A program made the position numbers and the translations under genes. Shown here in pieces: positions 8,828 to 16,000 of a DNA stretch of 64,000 nt (positions are counted from its first letter, which is position 1; each line of letters opens with the position of its first letter). The notes under the pieces are model-generated. The model was not told the origin of the DNA, searched no databases, and worked only from the letters and a program-made list of their open reading frames with translations. The stretch is from Haloferula luteola (GTDB lineage: Bacteria; Verrucomicrobiota; Verrucomicrobiia; Verrucomicrobiales; Akkermansiaceae), in contig NZ_JACHFD010000008.1 in the NCBI RefSeq assembly GCF_014201715.1, positions 164,137-228,136 on the forward strand, read 5' to 3'.

Positions 8828-10230
8828 GGCGGTTGATGGGGACGCAAGGAGAGGGTGGGGGCGAGAAGCGCACCGAGACTTGCCAGCGGAGCGAGGTTGG
8901 CGAGATTGGGGCTGTGGCGGATGCACCCGAGGAACGATGGACGCTGGCGGAGTTGATTGACTTCGAGGCGGCCTTGTCGTCGTGGGATGGTTCGCGACCC
9001 GAGCGGGTGGCGGGAATGTCTCGAATGGCGGCGATGAAAGCGTGGCTTGAGGCGGAGGAGCGGGGAGGGATCGGTCGCCGCTGGTTGGCGGCTTTGGGGG
9101 GCATTGGGTTTCTTTTGATGGTCGTGATGGCGTGCTCCGGGGTGGGTGCCGTGTGGGGAGTGTTGGATCTGGAAACCAAGGGCATGAATGTGGTGTGGAT
9201 GCTGGGGGTGGTATGGGTGATGCCGTGGGGACTGATGCTGTTGGCGGTGTTGCTATGGTGGATGCGGGGGAGGATTCCCGGAGGCGGAATGGTGGCATGG
9301 GTTGCGGAGCGGGTTTCGTTGCGGTTTTTGGGTGAGGAAACGAGAGAGGCGATCGAGCGGGTCCGCCGAAGTGGGGAGTTGGCACGGGTGATCGGGTGGC
9401 GCATGGCAGCGCTCACCCAGATGGTGGCGGCCTCGTTTCATGCGGGAGCCTTGGTGGGATTGGCGACGATGGTGTTGGTGAAGCGGGTCGGATTTTTCTG
9501 GGAGTCCACGACTCAAGGAGCGATGCGGCATTTCTTGGAAGAGGCGGTGCGGGTGTTGGCGTTGCCATGGTCCTGGGCGTTACCGCGGATGGTTCCGGAT
9601 GTGGCAGCCTCGGAAGTCACTCGGAATTGGATGGCGAATGGTGTCGGCTGGTGGCCGTTTTCGTTGATGGTGCTTTTGGTGTGGGGGGTGGCCCCGCGAT
9701 GGTTGCTTTCGACCTGGGCGCGGGTGAACGAAACCCGGGCTTTGAGAAATCTGACCTTTCAGGCGCCGGCGCATCGCAAGTTGTGGCGGGCAATGACGGA
9801 GGTGAAGCGAGGCGAAGAGCCGAAGGGACCTGTCGACGGAGCGTTGGTGATTTCATTGGGAGCTGAGGCCCATCCGGAAGCCTTGCGGCCGTTTCTCCTT
9901 CAGAGATTGCGCCTGAATCCAACTGCTTGGGAGACGATGGGGGTGATGGATACAGGGCGGGAGGAGGCGGCGCGCACGGCCTTGGCGAAAGCGCCCGCGG
10001 GGGTGGTTCTGGTCGGAGAAGGATGGTCGTTGGCGCCGCGCCAAGTGGAGCGCGCGTTGGCGGAGATTCTGAAGGTTTCCGAGGGGAGGAGAGTGGCGGT
10101 GGTGGTGGGAAATCCAAGCTCGAGCGGGATGAGCAGCCCCACCGAGGAGGAACGTCGGGAGTGGGAGCGTTTCATGGATCGACGGGAGGAGAGTGGCAGC
10201 ACGGAACTTTGGTTTTTTGAGTCGGCATGA
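8824..10230 (+). CDS. DUF2868-family membrane protein
   Basis: 468 residues. A TTG at 8824 overlaps the previous stop (TTGA); an ATG at 8836 is the alternative start. The layout fits DUF2868: a soluble N-terminal region, two or three hydrophobic segments at about 85-145 (LAALGGIGFLLMVVMACSGV and the following stretch), two more at about 200-225 and 265-300 (WWPFSLMVLLVWGVAPRWLL), then a soluble C-terminal domain. In proteobacteria DUF2868 genes typically sit directly before a DUF3482 GTPase, exactly as here. The pair is thought to be a membrane-anchored GTPase system of unknown function. The gene overlaps its partner by ATGA. Confidence 0.75.
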   Translation: MRRLMGTQGEGGGEKRTETCQRSEVGEIGAVADAPEERWTLAELIDFEAALSSWDGSRPERVAGMSRMAAMKAWLEAEERGGIGRRWLAALGGIGFLLMVVMACSGVGAVWGVLDLETKGMNVVWMLGVVWVMPWGLMLLAVLLWWMRGRIPGGGMVAWVAERVSLRFLGEETREAIERVRRSGELARVIGWRMAALTQMVAASFHAGALVGLATMVLVKRVGFFWESTTQGAMRHFLEEAVRVLALPWSWALPRMVPDVAASEVTRNWMANGVGWWPFSLMVLLVWGVAPRWLLSTWARVNETRALRNLTFQAPAHRKLWRAMTEVKRGEEPKGPVDGALVISLGAEAHPEALRPFLLQRLRLNPTAWETMGVMDTGREEAARTALAKAPAGVVLVGEGWSLAPRQVERALAEILKVSEGRRVAVVVGNPSSSGMSSPTEEERREWERFMDRREESGSTELWFFESA

Positions 10231-11672
10231 GTGAGGATTGGTGGCAGCCAGAAATCCCGTCGTTCGTGGTGGTGGGCCGCGTGAATGCAGGGAAGACTTC
10301 GACTTTGGCGACGTTGCTGGAGGTGGATGACGATGCGGTGTTGCGCATTTCCGCGACGCCTGGGGAGACGACGGGAGTGCTGCCATTGCCGGTGAGGTAC
10401 GACGGCGAAGAATGGATCCGCTTCCTGGATACTCCGGGTTTTCAGCAACCCGTGGAAGCGATGCGGGTGATCCAAGGATTCGCGGGTGAGCGGGTTCCTG
10501 GCCCGGATGAGCTGCGACAATTCGTGGAGACCTGTGGAGACCGGTTTCCAGACGAGGTGCGCTTGTTAGAACCGATCATCCGGGGAGCTGGCATTCTGTA
10601 TGTGGTGGATCCTAGCAAACCTCTGCGGGATTCGTTTCTGGCAGAGATCGAGATTTTGCGGTGGAGTGGTCGCCCCCGGTTGGCGCTGTTGAATCCGCAG
10701 GGAGAGGAGACGGGCTATGAAACGGAATGGCGCGAACGGTTGGGGACTGCCTTCAATTTGACGCGGACATTTGACGCCCATGCGGCCCGGTTCGATGAGC
10801 GAAGGAAGTTGATGCTCGCCCTGCTGCAGATTGAAGAGCGGCATGCGGAGAGAATCGAGCGGGTGCTGGAGGCGATGGATGCCGAATGGGACCAGCGGCG
10901 CGAGGATGCGGCGGAGGCCTTGGTGGACTTGATGGAGAAGGCGCTGACGCTACGGGCGCGAGATGGGCTCGATGAGCGGGATCTCGGCGTGCCGGCGCGG
11001 CGTGAGCGGAAGCTGGCGGCGTTGGTCGAAGACTATTTTGCCAGGTTGGCGAAATTGGAGGCGGAGTGCCTGGAAGCTTGGCTGAGGACGTATCGGCACC
11101 ATTTGTTGCAAGCCGAGGGTGATCCTCGCCATCACCGGGGGTTGGATTTGGAGCAGGAGGAAACGTGGCGGAAGTTTGGTCTAAATCGTTGGCAGCTGGC
11201 TGCGGCGGGTGCGGGACTTGGGGCTGCGGCGGGTGCTGCGTTTGACTTGGGAGTGGGAGTTCACAGTCTTGGGGCAGGGACGGTGATTGGAGCTTTGGGT
11301 GGAGGGGCGGCTGCGTTCTTGAAAGGAGGGGCGCTGCCGGAGCTGAAAGTCAGCGGTTTGGGGCGGATCGGCTTAAAGTCCGGGGAAGGGAGGACCTTGG
11401 TGGTTGGGCCGCCGAGCAGCCCGAACTTTCCTTGGGTCCTTTTGGATTCGATGCTGGTACGGTATGCCGGGATTCTGCAGCGGGCGCACGGGCGGCGGGA
11501 TCGGACGACCTTAGAGGACGCGGAGGGTGAGGGCCGGGTGCGCGAGTTTCCGCGAGAGCGTCGGGCGGTGCTGCAGAAATGGTTCACCAGCTGCCTCAAG
11601 GGCCGACCGGACCGTGGGGCAGAGCCTGAGGTTTTCGCGGCGATGGTGGCCTCGCTCGAAGAGCTGAGTTGA
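10227..11672 (+). CDS. GTPase with DUF3482 domain
   Basis: 481 residues. The GTP-binding core is at the N-terminus: P-loop GRVNAGKTS (about 17-25), switch II DTPGF (about 68-72), and an atypical G4 (LNPQGEE in place of NKxD). A charged helical region at about 195-310 resembles a coiled coil. A Gly/Ala-rich segment at about 325-370 (AAGAGLGAAAGAAFDLGVG and following) resembles the glycine-zipper membrane-insertion region of this family. It is probably membrane-associated through that segment and the DUF2868 partner encoded immediately upstream. The physiological role of the pair is not known. The non-canonical G4 could relax guanine specificity. Confidence 0.8.
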   Translation: MSEDWWQPEIPSFVVVGRVNAGKTSTLATLLEVDDDAVLRISATPGETTGVLPLPVRYDGEEWIRFLDTPGFQQPVEAMRVIQGFAGERVPGPDELRQFVETCGDRFPDEVRLLEPIIRGAGILYVVDPSKPLRDSFLAEIEILRWSGRPRLALLNPQGEETGYETEWRERLGTAFNLTRTFDAHAARFDERRKLMLALLQIEERHAERIERVLEAMDAEWDQRREDAAEALVDLMEKALTLRARDGLDERDLGVPARRERKLAALVEDYFARLAKLEAECLEAWLRTYRHHLLQAEGDPRHHRGLDLEQEETWRKFGLNRWQLAAAGAGLGAAAGAAFDLGVGVHSLGAGTVIGALGGGAAAFLKGGALPELKVSGLGRIGLKSGEGRTLVVGPPSSPNFPWVLLDSMLVRYAGILQRAHGRRDRTTLEDAEGEGRVREFPRERRAVLQKWFTSCLKGRPDRGAEPEVFAAMVASLEELS

Positions 11673-11675
11673 GGC

Positions 11676-12398
11676 TCAATGGGTGACGACTGGCTGAACT
11701 TTCTCAGCGGTAAATCGGATGGCGGTCTGGTAAGCATCGCCTTCCCGGCTGGTTCCAAGAAGGGCACTGCCGCCATGGGGAAGATGCCAGAGGTGAGAGC
11801 CGAGGAAGCCCCCGTCGGGCAAAGCCTCTTTTTTCGGGTAGGAGGCGTTCTGGACAGGTTTTCCGTGGAGTTCCGTGAGGAGTCCGATGAGTCCTTCCCA
11901 CGTGGCGCGGAGGGAACTGTCATAGGTGCTTGCGGGGCCGCCGTCGGTGCGGAGGAGGATCTCGGAGAGGGTATCCTGGTTCCAGGTGAAGAAGAGCAGG
12001 CACGGTTGGCCTCCGATTTTCTGACGGGTGCGGAAGCTGCCATTGAGGCCCATGCGGCCGAGAAATTTGGGATCGACGATGGGTTCGACCACTTTGCTTT
12101 TCAGCAGCTTGGCTTCGACGTCGGCTCGGGTGTCACCGAAGCAAAGGGTATCGAAGACCGCCTCTTCAGGTGGGGCGTCTTTTTGCGCCAACCAGGTGAG
12201 ATCGTCGGTGTGCAATTTGGACTTACTGAGCTCGAATTCTTTGCCGTCGGACCGCCGGATGGTGACGGTGGCCGCGGTTTCTGCCACCCACTCCCCTTCG
12301 AAGGACGACGAGGCGTCAGTATTTTTCCAGATCCGGGGTTCCGCCTTCAGCACCGGGACGAGGACGGAAAGGAGGAGCAAGGAGCGCAGGGTGGTCAT
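11676..12398 (-). CDS. Secreted SHD1-like domain protein
   Basis: 240 residues. The ATG at 12398 gives a signal peptide (MTTLRSLLLLSVLVPVLKA); the frame is open further upstream but without plausible protein sequence. Residues about 20-70 (RIWKNTDA...FEGEW...SDGKEFEL...LHTDDLTWL) match the SLA1-homology domain 1 pattern common in exported planctomycete and verrucomicrobial proteins. The remainder (about 75-240) is a small alpha/beta domain that I do not recognise. Probably periplasmic or envelope-associated, function unknown. It converges on the GTPase gene with only 3 bp between the stops. Confidence 0.7.
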   Translation of the reverse strand: MTTLRSLLLLSVLVPVLKAEPRIWKNTDASSSFEGEWVAETAATVTIRRSDGKEFELSKSKLHTDDLTWLAQKDAPPEEAVFDTLCFGDTRADVEAKLLKSKVVEPIVDPKFLGRMGLNGSFRTRQKIGGQPCLLFFTWNQDTLSEILLRTDGGPASTYDSSLRATWEGLIGLLTELHGKPVQNASYPKKEALPDGGFLGSHLWHLPHGGSALLGTSREGDAYQTAIRFTAEKVQPVVTH

Positions 12399-12465
12399 GA
12401 ATGCGTGAAAATACGTTGATGCAGGAAAGAACGCCACGGAAATTCCGATTTGCCTGTTTTGGGGC

Positions 12466-12499
12466 AAAAAAAATCCCGGCAGTGCAACACTGCCGGGAT
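12466..12499 (-). terminator. Rho-independent terminator of the TIGR04073 gene
   Basis: A 12-bp perfect stem (12473-12484 with 12488-12499) and a 3-nt loop. On the minus strand it is followed by eight T (the A run at 12466-12473). It lies 25 bp past the stop at 12524. Confidence 0.9.
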
Positions 12500-12523
12500 C
12501 GAAAAGTTCAGCCAATCGGTACT

Positions 12524-12955
12524 TTAGAAGCGCTGGGTGCGGCTGTGGCTGTAGTAGACTTCAAAGCCAAGGTCCGGCGGGAACTCGGAGAGACCGTCAT
12601 GGACGTTCATCTCGATGCGGTTGTCGGTGCCGCACTTTTCGTACGGGGGCTTGAAGGTGCCACGGTAGGTGGGGCAGGTGAAGGTGAAGAGTTCGTAGAA
12701 GCCATAGCCCAGGCGACGAAGGGCACGATGGCCGCCATCGACGGCTCCGTAGGACCAGCCTGCCTTGCGGCCGTAGGTATCGGTCTTGCGAACGATCTGC
12801 TCAGGAATCTCGACGAAGCCGTAGAGGATGTTGCTCACGGCACGACCCAGCTTGCGGGTAGCGGTGTACTGCGATCCAGGAGGCGCTTGGATGTCGGCGG
12901 AGGCCATGCCGGTGAAGGCAAGGGCAGCGGTGGCAAGGACAAGGAGTTTTTTCAT
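12524..12955 (-). CDS. TIGR04073-type exosortase-associated exported protein
   Basis: 143 residues with a signal peptide (MKKLLVLATAALAFTGMASA). The mature N-terminus RKLGRAVSNILYGFVEIPEQI is the hallmark of the TIGR04073 family, found mainly in genomes with exosortase/PEP-CTERM systems. A later segment (TCPTYRGTFKPPYEKCGT) carries two cysteines that could form a disulfide. The function is unknown; the family may be an accessory of envelope protein sorting. No exosortase is present in this window. The gene has its own strong terminator, so it is probably transcribed alone. Confidence 0.8.
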   Translation of the reverse strand: MKKLLVLATAALAFTGMASADIQAPPGSQYTATRKLGRAVSNILYGFVEIPEQIVRKTDTYGRKAGWSYGAVDGGHRALRRLGYGFYELFTFTCPTYRGTFKPPYEKCGTDNRIEMNVHDGLSEFPPDLGFEVYYSHSRTQRF

Positions 12956-13008
12956 CTGCTGAGGGAAGTTTGAAATAGCGGATCGTGGGTTGGCAACGGG
13001 AAAGTTCG

Positions 13009-16000
13009 CTATTGAGCCCCGGATTTCGGGGGGGTGGAGAGGATTTTTCTGAGCACCGCGGCGACTTCTCCCGCGGATTGATGGCGGAGGAACTCTTCGT
13101 GGCGTCCGGAAACCTGATGAATTTCAAGGGGCATGGTGGCGGTCCAGCCCAGTTGGGGGTCGCGGGGGAGCCACCCTTCGTCGAGAGCACGGATGAGCAC
13201 CAGGCGTCCGTGCGAGGGGAGGCGATGAGGGTGACGATGGAGCGCTTCCCAATGGCGGAGGGCTCGTTGGCGGGAGGGCTCGTCGAGGAGATCGAGGTCG
13301 AGGACGCCTCGTAGGTCGGGGATGTCTTGAGTCCGATGGACGAGGCTATCGACCTTTGAGGAAGCGGCGCGCTGTTTCATTTTTATGCGGCGACCGACGG
13401 TATCGAGGTCCCGCTGGGCGAGACTCCACAAGCGACGGGGGAAGCGTTGGAGAAGCCGGGTCCAGTGAGTGGGATTTCGCCACCAATCGCGGTGCCATGA
13501 GCTTTGAGGTGGGCTGGCTTCAAGGAGCAGGAGGAGTTCGATGGATTCGCCTTGATCCTCAAGTTGGCAGGCGATTTCTGCTGCGAGGTTGCCGCCAAAA
13601 CAAAACCCGGCGAGGCGGTAGGGGCCCTTGGGTTGAAGGGAGCGGAGGCTTTCCACGTGGGCCGCGGCGAGATCGCGTAGCGAGGAGAAAGAGGCGGAGC
13701 CTTCGGCCATGCCATAGGAATCGGTGAGGTCGGCCAGTTGCAGGGCGGCCTCGCGGTAGGGGAGGAGGCCCATGCCCCCATCGACCAGAGTATGAATCCA
13801 GAAGAGAGGGGGTCCTCCGCGTCCGCGGGCGAGGGGGATGGGTCGCGGGCGCTCCAGGTCAGGGGCGGAATGGCTGCGCCATCGGGCCGCCATGCCGGCG
13901 GGGGTGGGCTGGTCGAAAAGCCAATCGAGCGGGACGGAGAGTCCGGTGCGTTCGGCGGTGACGGTGGCGAGACGGGCAGCGAGGAGAGAGTGTCCGCCGA
14001 GCGCGAAGAAGTCATCGTCAGGGCCGACCTCTGGGACGCCGAGTGTCTCGGCCCAAAGGCGGGTGAGTTCCTGGAGGAGGGGATCGGCAGTCCCTCGCCG
14101 GTCGGGGGCGGCGTCGGCAGCTGGAATGGGAAGGGTGGCGAGCCGGTTTCGGTCGATTTTGCCACTGGGAGTGAGAGGGAAGTTCTCCAGAGGAAGAAGC
14201 CGGGAAGGCACCATGTAGTCGGGAAGGCGCCGGCGGAGGTGATCGTGAAGGTCGGCAATGGGGGAGGAAGACCGAAACCAAGCGATCAGGCGGTCGTCGG
14301 TCCAGACGGTTGCGGCTTCTTGGACATTGGGATGATCGAGAAGGGCGGCATCGATTTCCCCCAGCTCCACGCGGAAGCCACGGATTTTGATTTGGGCATC
14401 GGTGCGGCCGAGGCATTCGAGGCTGCCGTTGTGAGTCCATCGGGCAAGGTCGCCGGTGCGGTAAAAACGCTGGTGGTCCAGGGTGATGAATCGTTCGGCC
14501 GTGAGTTCCGGGCGCTGCCAATAGCCGATGGCCAGTCCGGCGCCGCCGATGAGCAACTCGCCAGGAACTCCGGGGGGGCAAACTTGGTGGTCGGTGGAAA
14601 CGATCCGTAGGGTGGTATTGGCGATGGGGGTGCCGATGCGAATCGGTGCCGGATGGGAGATGGGGGGCACCGCCCAGAGGGTCGACCAGATGGTGGTTTC
14701 GGTCGGGCCGTAGAGATTCCACATTGCTGCGACTCGCGGGCGTAGGCGGTCGGCAAGGGGGCGGTCCAGGGCCTCTCCTCCGCAGAGCAGACGAAGTTTC
14801 GGGGATCCGGACCAGCCGTCATCGAGGAGCATTCGCCAAGTGGCAGGCGTGGCCTGCATGAGATCGGGATCGGCGGCTTGGAAACGCTGGCGCAGGGCGC
14901 TGGGGTTGCGGGCTGTGGTGCTGTCGACGAGGTCGATGGTGCCCCCGGCGACGAGGGGCAGAAAAAGTTCGAGGCCGGAGATATCGAAGGAGACGGTGGT
15001 GACGGCGAGGAGCGTTTCCCCAGAGGTCATGCCAGGAGTTTCCGCCATGGAGAGGAGGAAGTTGGCGAGAGCACGATGAGGGATGACGACGCCTTTGGGC
15101 CGGCCGGTGGATCCGGAGGTGTAGAGGAGATAGGCGGGATCTTCAGGGGAAAGCTTTGGGAAAGACTCGGCAGGGTCTGGAGGAGTTTCGAAGTGGGCTG
15201 GAAGCAGAGGGAAAGCTTGGGTGCCTAGGGGAAGATAGGATTCAAGCCCGGGGGAGACGAGGGTGAGAAGGGGGGCCTGATCTTCGAGGATGAGGCGGAG
15301 TCGTTCTGGCGGATTGGAGGGATCGAGGGGGACGTAGGCGGCTCCGCACTTCCATACTGCAAGGAGCACGCAGGGGAGGTCCGAAGTGCGTTCTATCAGG
15401 AGGGCGACGCGGTCTCCTGCCTGCACGCCATGCCGGTGCAGGTGGGTCGCAAGGGAAGCTGAGCGGGCTCCGATTTGACGGTAGAGTCGATGTGCCCCCG
15501 GCGTGGTGATGGCAATGGCATCAGGCTGCCGAGCGATCGTGGCACCGATGAGTTCCAGCGCGTGAGTGTGGGTGAAATGCGGACGTTGGGGCCCATGGGA
15601 GAGGATTTCGAGTTGCTGGCGATCGGCGGAGGTGAGCGCTGCGAATGGCTGGGCCGGAGCGTTGGGAGATTCGCATGCGGCTTCGAGTAACACGAGATAG
15701 CGATCCAACAGGGCCTGCGCGGTTTGGCGGCGGAAGAGATCTTGTCGAAACTCAAGAAACAGCTGGGTGCAGTCGGGCCACTGCAGGCTCACCATGGCGA
15801 GGTCGAACTGGACGGCACCGCGGTGGAGAGGGCGGGGGCTGGCTGTGAGTTCGGGAGTCCAGGAAAGCGGGAGTGGATATTCCTGATGGTCGAAAAGAAT
15901 CTGTGCGATCGGAGCGCGGTCCCGACTGCGTTCGGGCTGGACCGCTTCGATGATCTTTTCGAAAGGGGCCTCCTGATGGGCCTGCATGGCGAAGGTGGCT

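Noticed and set aside
13738..14610. Long open frames on the plus strand across 13-18.8 kb, opposite the NRPS
   Set aside because: They mirror the GC-rich codons of the NRPS gene, have Gly/Arg/Glu-biased composition and no family motifs, while the minus strand carries unambiguous NRPS domains.
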